Shown: positions 21,570-35,246 of the stretch, one piece after another
Numbering within the stretch: the first letter of the stretch is position 1
Layout: each line of letters begins with the position of its first letter
Source of the DNA: Burkholderia cepacia GG4
GTDB lineage: Bacteria; Pseudomonadota; Gammaproteobacteria; Burkholderiales; Burkholderiaceae
Length of the DNA stretch: 64,000 nt
Assembly: GCF_000292915.1 (NCBI RefSeq)
Contig: NC_018513.1
Coordinates: 124,001-188,000, forward strand
Direction: 5' to 3'
Translations under genes and position numbers: made by a program
The notes under the pieces: generated by a model
What the model was told of the DNA's origin: nothing
What the model saw: the letters and a program-made list of their open reading frames with translations, nothing else
Databases searched by the model: none

Positions 21570-21850
21570 CGCTCGCGCTGCACTGGAATCCGAAGGCGTG
21601 CGAGGATCGCGCCGCGATCATGGACTACCTCGGCGAGGACGACCCGCTGGCCGCGCTCGAACTCGACGAACTGTTGGAAGAACGGGCCGCGATGTTACCA
21701 GCCCACGCCGAGCTGTATCGGCAAGGGCGGGTGGCCGGCACGCGCGAGCTGGTGATCGCGCCGAACTACGTGCTCGTGTATCGCCTCCGGCCGGCCGACG
21801 GCATCGTGGAGATTCTCCGCGTGCTGCATGCGCGACGGCAGTGGCCGTGA
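21566..21850 (+). CDS. ParE/RelE-family toxin
   Basis: The 94-residue protein has the RelE/ParE fold pattern: an N-terminal strand LALHWNPKACEDRAAIMDYL, a helix DPLAALELDELLEERAAML, then GRVAGTRELVIAPNYVLVYRL and a last strand VEILRVLHARRQWP. ParE-type proteins inhibit gyrase; RelE-type proteins cut mRNA on ribosomes. The start is a TTG overlapping the antitoxin stop; the next ATG would remove the first strand. Which target applies cannot be told. Confidence 0.8.
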   Translation: MTLALHWNPKACEDRAAIMDYLGEDDPLAALELDELLEERAAMLPAHAELYRQGRVAGTRELVIAPNYVLVYRLRPADGIVEILRVLHARRQWP

Positions 21851-21937
21851 TGTACGGCGCGCCCGGGAAAACGCCAGGGGCGCCGAGGGACGTTCACTTG
21901 GGCGAAGCTTGGCGTCAAGCGACAGGCACGCGGACAC

Positions 21938-23326
<1,389 letters not shown>

Positions 23327-23356
23327 TTTGATTCCTGCCTTGCTATAAGAATAATG

Positions 23357-24493
23357 CTAGCGCGCCTGCAATGGCAGGCACGCGGCGAGCCATGCGGGCG
23401 GCATGGGGGATAGCTGCCGCGCGACACGGGCATAGCGCCCGTCGAGCCGCGCGGCCAGATGAAAGAGTTCGGTGGCGTTTTTCGGGTCCCACTGCCCCGT
23501 GTAGCCCGGCAAGCCGGCTTCGCGGCGCTTCGCGTCGAACGGCACCGGCGAATTCACGAATTCCTCGTGCGTCTTCTCGCCGAGCGCATACGGCACGAGC
23601 CAGTCGAGCGCGGCCGCGAGCGTCGCGCCGTTCGCGCCACGCTCGCGCAGCCAGTTGCGGTTGAAGCGGCGCGCGGCGAGCGCGGCCGTCACCAGCGGCT
23701 GCAGGTCGTACACCGCGTAGTGCAGCGCGTCGCGTTCGTCGAAATCCCAGGTCTTGCCGTCCGGGCCGATGTTGTCGGCGAGATGCTCGACGAACAGCCG
23801 CTGCGCGGCGTTCATCATCTTGCGATCGCCGAGCGTGAACGCGGACAGCGCGATCAGCTTGATCCGGTGGCTTTGCCAGTTGTTGCGCCAGGTGCCGGCG
23901 AGCGGGCGCTTCTGCGCGTCGATCTGCGCGACATAGCCGGCGCCGAGCTTCGCGATGAACGCCGCCGTCGCGTTGCGCGTCTTGACCGGCAGCGCGCTCG
24001 CCGTCATGTCGTATGCGACGATCAGGCTGTCGAAGCGCGTCTCGTCGATCGGGTTGAAGCTCGGCTGGTAGGTCGAGACCCACGCGGACAGGAACCGGTC
24101 GACGAGCTGCAGGTAGCGCGGCGCATTGGTCACGCGCCACGCGAGCGCGGCGTCGCGCATCAGCTCCATGTCCTTCAGCGCGTCGGCGCTCTGGTCGTAG
24201 ATGCCTTCGTGCGGCAGCGTGCCTTCGGTGTGCACGCGCGCCATTGCCTTCGGCTGCTCGCCGATGCGCGCGTCGACGCTGCGGATCAGCGCCTGCACGC
24301 CCGGCTCGGCCTGCGTTGTCTCGCTTGCCTGCAACGCGGGCGCTGCGCAGAAATTCATTGCCGCGCGCGCGCTGCCGGCCGTGCCGAGGCCGGCGGCGGC
24401 AAACGACAGCGACGCGACGAGCAGCGGCACGAAGCGGCGCGTGCGCGGCCGCTTCTGCGTTGCACCATGGCCCGGAAACATCGGACGCACCAT
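23357..24493 (-). CDS. Alginate lyase family protein with signal peptide
   Basis: The 378-residue protein begins with a basic, then hydrophobic leader (RRFVPLLVASLSFAAAGLG...ARA) that fits Sec export. It continues with an all-helical alginate-lyase-like domain: LMRDAALAWRVTNAPRYLQL, FNPIDETRFDSLIVAYDMT, TWRNNWQSHRIKLIALSAF. Such enzymes cleave uronic-acid polymers in the periplasm. No alginate biosynthesis genes are nearby, and Burkholderia makes other exopolysaccharides, so the true substrate is open. It sits between a gcvP terminator and sdaA. Confidence 0.7.
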   Translation of the reverse strand: MVRPMFPGHGATQKRPRTRRFVPLLVASLSFAAAGLGTAGSARAAMNFCAAPALQASETTQAEPGVQALIRSVDARIGEQPKAMARVHTEGTLPHEGIYDQSADALKDMELMRDAALAWRVTNAPRYLQLVDRFLSAWVSTYQPSFNPIDETRFDSLIVAYDMTASALPVKTRNATAAFIAKLGAGYVAQIDAQKRPLAGTWRNNWQSHRIKLIALSAFTLGDRKMMNAAQRLFVEHLADNIGPDGKTWDFDERDALHYAVYDLQPLVTAALAARRFNRNWLRERGANGATLAAALDWLVPYALGEKTHEEFVNSPVPFDAKRREAGLPGYTGQWDPKNATELFHLAARLDGRYARVARQLSPMPPAWLAACLPLQAR

Positions 24494-24582
24494 GCGGAAC
24501 TCCTTGATTGGCTGGATCGCGTGTGATGTTAGCCGGATTGGCGGGCAAGCGTGAAACGGTCGGCCGGGCAGCGGACGTAAAA

Positions 24583-24611
24583 ACCGCACGCAACCGATGG
24601 TTGCGTGCGGT
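24583..24611 (-). terminator. Intrinsic terminator after gcvP
   Basis: ACCGCACGCAACC and GGTTGCGTGCGGT form a perfect 13-bp stem with a 3-base loop. On the minus strand it is followed by TTTTTA. It lies 35 bp after the gcvP stop and should end the gcvTHP transcript before the alginate-lyase-like gene. Confidence 0.88.
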
Positions 24612-24645
24612 GTGGTCACGGCCGGACTCCGGAGCGCGGCGGGCG

Positions 24646-27573
<2,928 letters not shown>

Positions 27574-27632
27574 GGCGTGACTCTGGTCCCGCGCGGGCCG
27601 AGGCCGGCCGCGCGCGGTTCGGGTAAGGAAAA

Positions 27633-28013
27633 TTAGTCGATCAGCTTGCTGTAGGCATCGGCGTCGATCAGCTTGTCGGTCGAGGCGCCGGCCGCGAGCT
27701 TGATCTTGAACAGCCACACGCCGTATGCGTCGCTGTTCACTTCTTCCGGCGAGTCGGCGGCTTCTTCGTTGATGGCGACGACTTCGCCGGACACCGGCGA
27801 GTAGATGTCGGATGCCGCCTTCACCGATTCGACGACGCCAACCGCGTCGCCCGCGTTCACCGACTTGCCGACTTGCGGCAGTTCGAGGAAGACGATGTCG
27901 CCGAGCGTGCTCTGCGCGTGATCGGTGATGCCGACCGTCAGCGTGCCGTCGGCTTCGGTGCGGATCCACTCGTGTTCGTCGGTGTACTTCAGATCGGCCG
28001 GGACGTTGCTCAT
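27633..28013 (-). CDS. gcvH: Glycine cleavage system H protein
   Basis: The 126-residue protein is GcvH. The lipoylated lysine is in [18 protein letters not shown], and [16 protein letters not shown] is the usual N-terminus. It shuttles the aminomethyl group between the P, T and L proteins. CAGGAG precedes ATG 28013. It lies between gcvT and gcvP on the same strand. Confidence 0.96.
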   Translation of the reverse strand: MSNVPADLKYTDEHEWIRTEADGTLTVGITDHAQSTLGDIVFLELPQVGKSVNAGDAVGVVESVKAASDIYSPVSGEVVAINEEAADSPEEVNSDAYGVWLFKIKLAAGASTDKLIDADAYSKLID

Positions 28014-28139
28014 CGGATGCTCCTGGATAAAAGGGTATGTTCGTTATGCTGGCGCGCCGCGGGGGCGCGCCGGGTGTGGTTGCGCCGGGCGCCATTTCCC
28101 GGCTTCCCGGGAGGCGGCCTGCCGGTCGCTTCCCGGTCG

Positions 28140-29258
28140 TTACGCAGCGAGGACCTTGCCGTTGCGCACGAACGGCAGTTTTACCACGCGCGCGGGAAGT
28201 TGCTTGTCTCGAATCTGCACATGAATGGTGTCGCCGACCTGGACGGCCGCCGGCACGCGCGCGAACGCGATCGATTCCTGCATCGACGGCGAGAACGTGC
28301 CGCTCGTGATCTCGCCTTCGCCGTGCGGCGTGACGACCTTCTGGTGCGCGCGCAGCACGCCGCCCGCCTTGCCGTTTTCCTTTTGCAGGATCAGGCCGAC
28401 GAACGCGGCGCGCGTGCCGTCGCGCTCGAGCGCGGCGCGGCCCACGAACTCGCGCGGCGCCGACAGGTCGACCGTCCACGCGAGGCCCGCGTCGAGCGGG
28501 GACACGTTGTCGTCCATGTCCTGGCCGTACAGGTTCATGCCGGCCTCGAGGCGCAGCGTGTCGCGTGCGCCGAGCCCGCACGGGCGCACGCCGTTTTGCT
28601 GCAGTGCGTTCCACAGCGCTTCGACGTGCACGGCCGGGACGATCACTTCGAAGCCGTCTTCGCCGGTGTAGCCGGTACGCGCGATGGTGAGGTCGCCGAA
28701 CGGCGTGGCGGCGACCTGCGCGGCGTTGAACGGCTTCAGCTCGCTCGTCGCGGCGCGTGCGGAGGGCACCGTCGTCCAGGTCTTTTCACGGGCGTTCGGG
28801 CCCTGAACGGCGACGATTGCGAAGTCGCGACGCGGCGCGATGGTCAGGCCGTAGCCGCCTTGTTCGTTCAGCTGGTTGAACCACGCGATGTCCTTCTCGG
28901 CCGTGCCGGCGTTGACGACGACGCGGAAGAAGTCTTCGGTGAAGTAATAGACGATCAGATCGTCGATGACGCCGCCCTGCGGATTGAGCAGGCACGAGTA
29001 GAGCGCCTTGCCGGGGGTCTTGAGCTTGCCGACGTTGTTCGCGATCGCGTGCTCGAAGAACGCGCGCACCCGGCTGCCGGTGAAATCGACGACGCACATG
29101 TGCGACACGTCGAACATGCCGGCGTCGGTGCGCACGGCTTCGTGTTCTTCGATCTGCGAGCCGTAGTTGACGGGCATGTCCCAGCCGCCGAAGTCGACCA
29201 TGCGGGCATTGAGCGCGCGGTGCGCGGCGTTGAGCGGGGTGTGATTCAGTGCAGTCAT
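28140..29258 (-). CDS. gcvT: Aminomethyltransferase, glycine cleavage T protein
   Basis: The 372-residue protein is Gcv[46 protein letters not shown] and the C-terminal beta barrel. It transfers the methylene group to tetrahydrofolate, releasing ammonia. ATG 29258 lies about 87 bp after the glycine riboswitch, which should control the whole gcvTHP operon. Confidence 0.95.
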   Translation of the reverse strand: MTALNHTPLNAAHRALNARMVDFGGWDMPVNYGSQIEEHEAVRTDAGMFDVSHMCVVDFTGSRVRAFFEHAIANNVGKLKTPGKALYSCLLNPQGGVIDDLIVYYFTEDFFRVVVNAGTAEKDIAWFNQLNEQGGYGLTIAPRRDFAIVAVQGPNAREKTWTTVPSARAATSELKPFNAAQVAATPFGDLTIARTGYTGEDGFEVIVPAVHVEALWNALQQNGVRPCGLGARDTLRLEAGMNLYGQDMDDNVSPLDAGLAWTVDLSAPREFVGRAALERDGTRAAFVGLILQKENGKAGGVLRAHQKVVTPHGEGEITSGTFSPSMQESIAFARVPAAVQVGDTIHVQIRDKQLPARVVKLPFVRNGKVLAA

Positions 29259-29344
29259 CGAGGCCTCAGGCAAGGCGCTTGCGCGCGGGTCAGAACGGCC
29301 ATGTGCCGACCGTCGCGGCCAGCGGCCTGCGAGCGATCCGGTAC

Positions 29345-29605
29345 ATGCCCCTCTGTCCTCGATACCTGAGAGATTGCGCCGCGGCCACAAGCCGGCGAAC
29401 GCGCGCCCCTTCGGTGGGCAGCCTGCCCGCGCTGCATTCGCGCAACGGGCTACTGCCGCTCTCCAGAGTGCGGGGAGTGCGGCCCGCGCAATGCGCGGAC
29501 GGGATTCCCCGACGCGGTCGGTCCTTTTGCCTGAGAGTTTGCGGGTGTGCCCCTTCGGCGGCGCGACCGGCGTTGCTAGCTACGCGGTCACACGCTCTCC
29601 CGACG
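29345..29605 (-). ncRNA. Tandem glycine riboswitch upstream of gcvT
   Basis: Read on the minus strand, two aptamers lie in series. The first has GGGAGAGCGTG near 29594-29601, then CCGAAGGGGCACACC and AAACTCTCAGGCAAAAGGAC. The second has CTCTGGAGAGC near 29458-29468, then CACCGAAGGGGCGC, AATCTCTCAGG and a final AGGACAGAGG. These are the conserved elements of gcvT-type glycine riboswitches. Glycine binding normally switches the cleavage operon on. Boundaries are approximate. Confidence 0.93.
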
Positions 29606-29658
29606 CGTGCGGGCGACTGTACGCGAGCGGGTGGGCATTGTCAATTTGAGCAAAAGAA

Positions 29659-29673
29659 TGTCGCTTCGCGACA
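29659..29673 (-). terminator. Short hairpin with T tract downstream of the lipoprotein gene
   Basis: TGTCGC-gaa-GCGACA on the minus strand is followed by TTCTTTTG. It lies about 70 bp after the lipoprotein stop and just before the glycine riboswitch. The stem is short, so termination strength is uncertain. Confidence 0.5.
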
Positions 29674-29692
29674 AGCGGCGGCGTGGGGCGCC

Positions 29693-29728
29693 GCCGCCTT
29701 TTGAGCCTCCGCCGCCTTTTGAGCCTCC
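29693..29728. repeat. 18-bp tandem duplication after the lipoprotein gene
   Basis: GCCGCCTTTTGAGCCTCC occurs twice back to back. The first copy forms part of a GC-rich hairpin, GCGGCGGCG-tgggg-CGCCGCCGC, followed by CTTTT on the plus strand. Confidence 0.85.
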
Positions 29729-29741
29729 GGGGGCGGCCGCG

Positions 29742-30110
29742 TTACTCGCCGATTGCGCGCACGGTCGTGTCGAGTTCCTGGTTCAGCACGCGCTGCTCGT
29801 CGCCGGACAGGCCGCCGTTGTGCTGGGCCGACATGTCGTTCGCTTCCTGGCGGATCACGTCGAGGCGGTGGTGCAGTTGCGCGCCGTACGGCGGCGGGTA
29901 GTAGCCGCCGTTGACGCGCGCGTCGATCCGGCGGTGCAGGTTGTCGATCCGGCCCTGGACCTCCTGCAGGCGATCGTTCGCGACGACCTGCGGATTCGGC
30001 CGCGGCGGGGGCGGAGGTGCCTGTCGGGCCGGCCGCTGCGGCTGCACGACACAGGCCGCGAGTGAGGAAACCAGGACGCAGCATGCCGCTGCGCGAATCA
30101 ACCGTTGCAT
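29742..30110 (-). CDS. Small Pro-rich lipoprotein
   Basis: The 122-residue protein has a lipoprotein signal with lipobox LAAC (VLVSSLAACVVQP), so it is expected to be lipid-anchored. After that come a Pro-rich stretch (RQAPPPPPRPNPQ) and a charged helical part (NDRLQEVQGRIDNLHRRID). No known domain is recognised. ATG 30110 has GGAGA five bases upstream; a GTG one codon earlier is also possible. A role at the cell envelope is inferred from the signal only. Confidence 0.75.
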   Translation of the reverse strand: MQRLIRAAACCVLVSSLAACVVQPQRPARQAPPPPPRPNPQVVANDRLQEVQGRIDNLHRRIDARVNGGYYPPPYGAQLHHRLDVIRQEANDMSAQHNGGLSGDEQRVLNQELDTTVRAIGE

Positions 30111-30311
30111 CACATTCTCCTGACGGTTTGGTGTCGGATCGACTTTTTGAGAAACGCGTCAGACCGGGCGACCGCTGACTTTCGTTCCCGCACCATTTGT
30201 AACGGATTGTTCGGGACGGAGCCGCCGTAGCGGCTGACGCGTGACCGCTACCAGTGTGCGGCGCGGGATGGCGACGCGCGGCCGGACCGGTATCGATCCG
30301 GCCGGCGGGCG

Positions 30312-31364
30312 TCAGACCGTCCGGCGCACGAATGGTACCCGGCGGCCGTCGTGCTCGCTCTGCGCGGCGAGCTCGATGATCGTCATCACGTCGACGGCGT
30401 CCTGCGGCGTGACCGGGAACGGTGCGCCGTCGTGGACCGACGCGGCGAGCGCGCGGTAGAACTCCGCATACTGGCCGTCGAGCGTCGGCACCGGCCGTTC
30501 GACCTCGACCTCGCCGTCGAGCACGCGCAGCACGCCGGGCGGGTTGCCGCCGCCGAACTCGACGTGGTCCGGCGTGAGGCCGGCCTTCAACTGGTCTTCC
30601 TGCGTGTCGAGCCCGAACTTCTGGTAGCTGCCGCGCGTGCCGTGCAGCGTGAAGCGCGCGGGCTCGATCGCTGACAGCGCACTCGCGTGCAGCGCGACAT
30701 CCTTGTCCGGATAGCCGAGCAGCAGGTGCACGAAATCGGGCGCCGTGCCGTTGTCGCGACGCGTCTTGACCGTGGCGCTGACCGTCTCCGGCAGCCCGAA
30801 CAGCGCGAGCGCCTGGTCGATCAGGTGCGGGCCGAGGTCGAGCAGCAGGCCGCCGCCGCGTGCCGGCTCCTCGCGCCAGCGCGTGCGCGGGGTCGGCCGG
30901 AAGCGGTCGAAGTGCGACGCGAAATAGGTGAGCCGGCCGAGTTCGCCCGCTTCGACGATGCGCCGCACGGTGAGGAAGTCGCCGTCCCAGCGGCGGTTGT
31001 GGAACGGTGCGAACAGGCGGCTGCGCGCGTTCGCGAGCCGCGCGAGCGCCAGCGCTTCGTCGGCGGTGAGCGTGACCGGCTTGTCGACCACGACGTGGCG
31101 GCCGGCTTCGAGCACCTGGCGCGCGAGCGCGAAATGCGTGTCGTTGGGCGTGGCGATCACCACGCAGTCGATGTCGTCGAGGCGGAGCAGCGCATCGAGA
31201 TCGGGGACGATGCGCGCGTCCGGGTACGCGACGCGCGCGCGATCGGGCTGCCCCGTCGCGATCGCGGCGACCTCGGTGCGGCCGCTCGTGGCGATCACGG
31301 GCGCGTGGAACGTCGCGCCGGCGAAACCGAAACCCATCAAACCAATCCTGAGCAATGACGACAT
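30312..31364 (-). CDS. Gfo/Idh/MocA family NAD(P)-dependent oxidoreductase
   Basis: The 350-residue protein has the N-terminal Rossmann motif GLMGFGFAGATFHAP, the conserved VVVDKPVTLTADEA (EKP-type motif with the catalytic Lys) and the downstream FHNRRWDGDFLT and DLGPHLIDQALALFG segments. Enzymes of this kind, such as E. coli YdgJ, oxidise or reduce sugars and cyclitols. AGGGA precedes ATG 31364. It is divergent from rep across a 461-bp gap. The substrate is unknown. Confidence 0.85.
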   Translation of the reverse strand: MSSLLRIGLMGFGFAGATFHAPVIATSGRTEVAAIATGQPDRARVAYPDARIVPDLDALLRLDDIDCVVIATPNDTHFALARQVLEAGRHVVVDKPVTLTADEALALARLANARSRLFAPFHNRRWDGDFLTVRRIVEAGELGRLTYFASHFDRFRPTPRTRWREEPARGGGLLLDLGPHLIDQALALFGLPETVSATVKTRRDNGTAPDFVHLLLGYPDKDVALHASALSAIEPARFTLHGTRGSYQKFGLDTQEDQLKAGLTPDHVEFGGGNPPGVLRVLDGEVEVERPVPTLDGQYAEFYRALAASVHDGAPFPVTPQDAVDVMTIIELAAQSEHDGRRVPFVRRTV

Positions 31365-31640
31365 GGCAATCCCTGGCTGCGAACGGAACGAAAGGATGGC
31401 GCGCCGCGAAGGCGCGCGGACGACCGGCTATTTTGGCATGGTGCGGCGGCATGCACCGGCGCGTTCGGCAAAACGCGCGGCACGATGCGGCGCACGCACG
31501 GCCGCAGCCGGCATTTTGCGCAGCGCCGCAGTGTGCAACGTATGCTGACCGTGCGACCGGCGGTGCCGTGCACGGCCGGCGCGCGTACCGCTGCGGCGTG
31601 TGCTCATTGTGGCCGATCGGCGCACAGATGGGGTCGGATT

Positions 31641-31685
31641 GGCCGATCGGACAGGGGGGCGAAGCGGCCACCTGTCCGATCGGCC
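31641..31685. repeat. Perfect 15-bp inverted repeat upstream of rep
   Basis: GGCCGATCGGACAGG (31641-31655) and CCTGTCCGATCGGCC (31671-31685) are perfect inverted copies around a 15-base loop. A third copy of the core GGCCGATCGG lies at 31611-31620. The rest of the 461-bp divergent gap (31365-31825) holds no gene that can be supported. The function is unknown; an operator or cruciform is possible. Confidence 0.8.
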
Positions 31686-31825
31686 CCGTCCGGCGGGGCG
31701 CCCGAAAAGTGCGCCGCCGACGTGTTAACATGCGCGTCCAGCCCGCGTATCCGCCTGCATCCCAGGCCTGCCGCGCGCGGCATCCTCCCGGCGTCCCGCC
31801 GTCAACCGCAACGTCATCCGCCATC

Positions 31826-33913
31826 ATGTCCGCAGGCCTCAACCCCGCTCAGAACGAAGCGGTGCGCTACCTCGACGGTCCCTGCCTCGTGCTCGCCGGC
31901 GCGGGCAGCGGCAAGACCCGCGTGATCACGCAGAAGATCGCGCACCTGATCGAAGCGAAAGGCTTCGAGCCGCGCCACATCGCCGCCGTCACGTTCACGA
32001 ACAAGGCAGCCGCCGAAATGCGCGAGCGCGTCTCGAAGCTGCTGGAGGGCAAGACGCTCACCACGCCCGGCAAGGAAGGCCGCAAGGTGCCCGTCAACCA
32101 GCTCACCGTGTGCACGTTCCACTCGCTCGGCGTGCAGATCCTGCGCCAGGAAGCCGAGCACGTCGGCCTGAAGCCGCAGTTCTCGATCATGGATTCGGAC
32201 GACTGCTTCGGGATGATCCAGGAGCAGATCGGCACCACCGACAAGGGCCTGATCCGCAAGATCCAGAGCACCATCTCGCTGTGGAAGAACGGCCTGATCA
32301 TGCCCGAGGAGGCGATGACGATCGCGGCCAACGAGGACGAGCACCAGGCGGCGCTGGTCTATCGCAACTACGTCGCGACGCTGAATGCATACCAGGCGGT
32401 CGATTTCGACGACCTGATCCGCCTGCCGGCCGAGCTGTTCGCGAAGAACGAGCAGGTGCGCGACCGCTGGCAGAACAAGCTGCGCTACCTGCTGATCGAC
32501 GAATACCAGGACACCAACGCGTGCCAGTACGAGCTGCTGAAGCTGCTCGCCGGCCCGCGCGCCGCGTTCACCGCGGTGGGCGACGACGACCAGGCGATCT
32601 ACGGCTGGCGCGGCGCGACGCTCGAGAACCTCGCGCAGCTCGGCAAGGATTTCCCGAAGCTGCACCTCGTCAAGCTCGAGCAGAACTACCGGTCGACGGT
32701 GCGGATTCTCACCGCCGCGAACAACGTGATCGCGAACAACCCGAAGCTGTTCGAGAAGAAGCTGTGGTCCGAGCACGGGATGGGCGACTCGATCACCGTC
32801 ACGCCGTGCAACGACGAGGAGCATGAAGCCGAATCGGTCGTGTTCCGGCTGTCCGCGCACAAGTTCGAGCGGCGCGCGCAATTCCGCGACTACGCGATCC
32901 TGTATCGCGGCAACTTCCAGGCGCGGATCTTCGAGCAGGTGCTGCGCCGCGAGCGGATCCCGTACGTGCTGTCGGGCGGCCAGTCGTTCTTCGACAAGGC
33001 CGAGATCAAGGACCTGTGCGCGTACCTGCGCCTGATCGCGAACGCCGACGACGATCCCGCATTCATCCGCGCGGTCACGACCCCGCGCCGCGGGATCGGC
33101 AACACGACGCTCGAGGCGCTCGGTTCGTTCGCGGGCCAGGCGAAGGTGTCGCTATTCGAGGCCGTGTACATGGGCGGGATCGAGGCGCGGCTGTCCGCGC
33201 GCCAGGTCGAGCCGCTGCGGATGTTCTGCGACTTCATCCAGCGCCTGACCGATCGCGCGGACAAGGATCCCGCGACCGTCGTGCTCGACGACATGATGGA
33301 GGCCATCCACTACGAGGCCTACCTGTACGACGCGTTCGACGAGCGGCAGGCGCAGTCGAAGTGGCAGAACGTGCTCGAATTCCTCGAGTGGCTGAAGCGC
33401 AAGGGCACGAAGCCCGAGACGGAGGCCGTCGACGGCGAGGCGGAAGGGTTCCACAACGCAGACGGGCTGGCCGATACCGGCAAGAACCTGCTCGGCCTGA
33501 TCCAGACCGTCGCGCTGATGTCGATGCTGGAAGGCAAGGACGAGGATCCGGACGCCGTGCGGCTGTCGACCGTCCATGCGTCGAAGGGGCTCGAGTATCC
33601 GCACGTGTTCCTGGTCGGCGTCGAAGAAGGCATCATGCCGCACCGCGGCGGCAGCGAGGACGACGGCCCGATCGACAGCGAGCGGATCGAGGAGGAGCGC
33701 CGGTTGATGTACGTCGCGATCACGCGTGCGCAGCGCAGCCTGCACCTGAACTGGTGCAAGAAGCGCAAGCGGGCGCGCGAGACGGTCGTGTGCGAGCCGT
33801 CGCGTTTCATCCCCGAGATGGGCCTCGACGAAGCGCCGCCGCCGACGCCGGAAGAGGCGCCGATGACGCCGAAGGACCGGCTCGCGAGCCTGAAGGCGCT
33901 GCTGCAGAAGTGA
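31826..33913 (+). CDS. rep: UvrD/Rep-family ATP-dependent DNA helicase
   Basis: The 695-residue protein carries the SF1A helicase motifs in order: Q-motif GLNPAQNEAV, Walker A AGAGSGKTRVIT, motif Ia VTFTNKAAAEMRER, motif II LLIDEYQDTN, motif III GDDDQAIYGWRGA, motif IV EQNYRST, motif V STVHASKGLEYPHVFLVG and motif VI MYVAITRAQRSL. Length and sequence fit Rep, which helps replication forks pass obstacles. ATG 31826 (MSAGLNPAQNEA) gives the proper N-terminus; the open frame upstream is non-coding. Confidence 0.9.
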   Translation: MSAGLNPAQNEAVRYLDGPCLVLAGAGSGKTRVITQKIAHLIEAKGFEPRHIAAVTFTNKAAAEMRERVSKLLEGKTLTTPGKEGRKVPVNQLTVCTFHSLGVQILRQEAEHVGLKPQFSIMDSDDCFGMIQEQIGTTDKGLIRKIQSTISLWKNGLIMPEEAMTIAANEDEHQAALVYRNYVATLNAYQAVDFDDLIRLPAELFAKNEQVRDRWQNKLRYLLIDEYQDTNACQYELLKLLAGPRAAFTAVGDDDQAIYGWRGATLENLAQLGKDFPKLHLVKLEQNYRSTVRILTAANNVIANNPKLFEKKLWSEHGMGDSITVTPCNDEEHEAESVVFRLSAHKFERRAQFRDYAILYRGNFQARIFEQVLRRERIPYVLSGGQSFFDKAEIKDLCAYLRLIANADDDPAFIRAVTTPRRGIGNTTLEALGSFAGQAKVSLFEAVYMGGIEARLSARQVEPLRMFCDFIQRLTDRADKDPATVVLDDMMEAIHYEAYLYDAFDERQAQSKWQNVLEFLEWLKRKGTKPETEAVDGEAEGFHNADGLADTGKNLLGLIQTVALMSMLEGKDEDPDAVRLSTVHASKGLEYPHVFLVGVEEGIMPHRGGSEDDGPIDSERIEEERRLMYVAITRAQRSLHLNWCKKRKRARETVVCEPSRFIPEMGLDEAPPPTPEEAPMTPKDRLASLKALLQK

Positions 33914-33970
33914 TGCGGCGCGGGTCGACGAACTGACGCCCGGGCAATCCGGCAATCCGGCAAAACAAAA

Positions 33971-34004
33971 CCCCCGCGATGCGTGTGCATCGCGGGGGTT
34001 TTTT
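33971..34004. terminator. Bidirectional terminator between rep and the cytochrome c gene
   Basis: CCCCCGCGATGC-gtgt-GCATCGCGGGGG is a perfect 12-bp stem followed by TTTTTT. On the other strand the sequence AAAACAAAA before the stem supplies a T-rich tail. It serves the convergent rep and cytochrome transcripts. Confidence 0.92.
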
Positions 34005-34018
34005 CTGGTCGGCAGGCG

Positions 34019-34918
34019 TTACTTCGACGCGTTGACCATATAGTCGACGGCCGCCTTCACGTCGGCATCGGGCGCGGTCGACCCGCCCTTCGGCGGCATC
34101 GCCCCCTTGCCGTGCAGCGCGTAGTTGTAGACGGTATCCATCGAGTCCTTCAGGCGCGGCGCCCAGTCATCCTTGCTGCCGAACTTCGGTGCGCCGAGCA
34201 CGCCGGCCGCGTGGCACGCCTGGCAGACCTGCGTGTACAGCGCCTTGCCGGCCGATGCGGCGTCGGCGCTGGTCGGCGCGGCCGCGGGTGCTTCGCCGGC
34301 CTTCGGAATCGCGGCGATTGCGGCCATCGCTGCGGCGGCCTGCGCGTTCGACGCGTCGGCGCCCGATGCGCCTGCCGTACCTGCTGCGCCGCTTGCTGCC
34401 GGCGCCGCGTTGGCGGCCGGGGCAGCCGGTTCGGGGAAGTTCGCGCCGTCGTTGTTCGCCATGTAGACGATCGCACGCGCGATTTCATAATCGCTGACGT
34501 CGTCGGGGCTCGTGCCGCCGCGCGGCGGCATCGCGCCCTTGCCCGACAGCGCCGTCTTCAGCAGCGTATCGAAGCCCTGCGAGATGCGCGGCGCCCAGTC
34601 GTCCTTGTTGCCGAACTTCGGTGCGCCCGCGGCGCCCGTGCCGTGACAGGTCACGCACACGGCCTTGTAGACTTCCTCGCCGGTCTTGTATGTGCGGGGC
34701 GCATTGGCGTCCTTCACGTCGACCTGCGCGAGCGGTGCGATACGCGCGGCGACCTGTTGATCGGATAGCGCATCCGTGCCGGCGCCCGAACGGAACGCAT
34801 GGTTGGCATAGGTGGCAAACAGGACGATCAGGGCGATCGGAATCGCGAATGATGCGATGACAACGGCAATCAGTTGCCCGGGAGTTTTGACGGGAGATTC
34901 GTGGGGTGCTTCGCTCAT
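34019..34918 (-). CDS. Membrane-anchored dihaem cytochrome c (c5 type)
   Basis: The 299-residue protein has one N-terminal membrane helix (LIAVVIASFAIPIALIVLFA) and two cytochrome c domains, each with a CxxCH haem motif (CVTCH near residue 88 and CQACH in the C-terminal half). Each domain also carries an axial-ligand segment of the type GKGAMPPRGG or GKGAMPPKGG. An Ala-rich linker joins the domains. It should face the periplasm and carry electrons, perhaps to a terminal oxidase. Confidence 0.88.
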   Translation of the reverse strand: MSEAPHESPVKTPGQLIAVVIASFAIPIALIVLFATYANHAFRSGAGTDALSDQQVAARIAPLAQVDVKDANAPRTYKTGEEVYKAVCVTCHGTGAAGAPKFGNKDDWAPRISQGFDTLLKTALSGKGAMPPRGGTSPDDVSDYEIARAIVYMANNDGANFPEPAAPAANAAPAASGAAGTAGASGADASNAQAAAAMAAIAAIPKAGEAPAAAPTSADAASAGKALYTQVCQACHAAGVLGAPKFGSKDDWAPRLKDSMDTVYNYALHGKGAMPPKGGSTAPDADVKAAVDYMVNASK

Positions 34919-35170
34919 GCTTGCCTCGTCTCCATGAATAGGAATTGTGAGCGCGGTGCAACGGCAAAATGGCAGTCCAATGAAGCACGGACGATTATAG
35001 ACGGAACGTTTACATCACGGCGAGCGGTGCGAAGGCGCGTGTTTACCCGCACGAATGGCGGCCCGGCGGGGATTCGGCGGGCAAGGTGGACGCGTCATGG
35101 GAAACCGGGTATCCTTGCCGTCTTGCCAATGGTGGGCGGCCGGTTTATCAGGGTCGTTTCACTGTCACAC

Positions 35171-35246
35171 GCGCCCGTAGCTCAATGGATAGAGTACTGC
35201 CCTCCGAAGGCAGGGGTTGCTGGTTCGATCCCAGCCGGGCGCGCCA
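35171..35246 (+). tRNA. tRNA-Arg (anticodon CCG)
   Basis: The 76-base cloverleaf has acceptor GCGCCCG pairing with CGGGCGC, anticodon stem CTGCC/GGCAG with loop CTCCGAA (anticodon CCG), T arm GCTGGTTCGATCCCAGC and an encoded CCA end. It reads Arg codon CGG. A less GC-rich gene-free stretch follows. Confidence 0.95.

Noticed and set aside
23357..24493. Part of an alginate biosynthesis cluster
   Set aside because: None of the neighbours is an alg gene. Only the lyase-like fold is supported.
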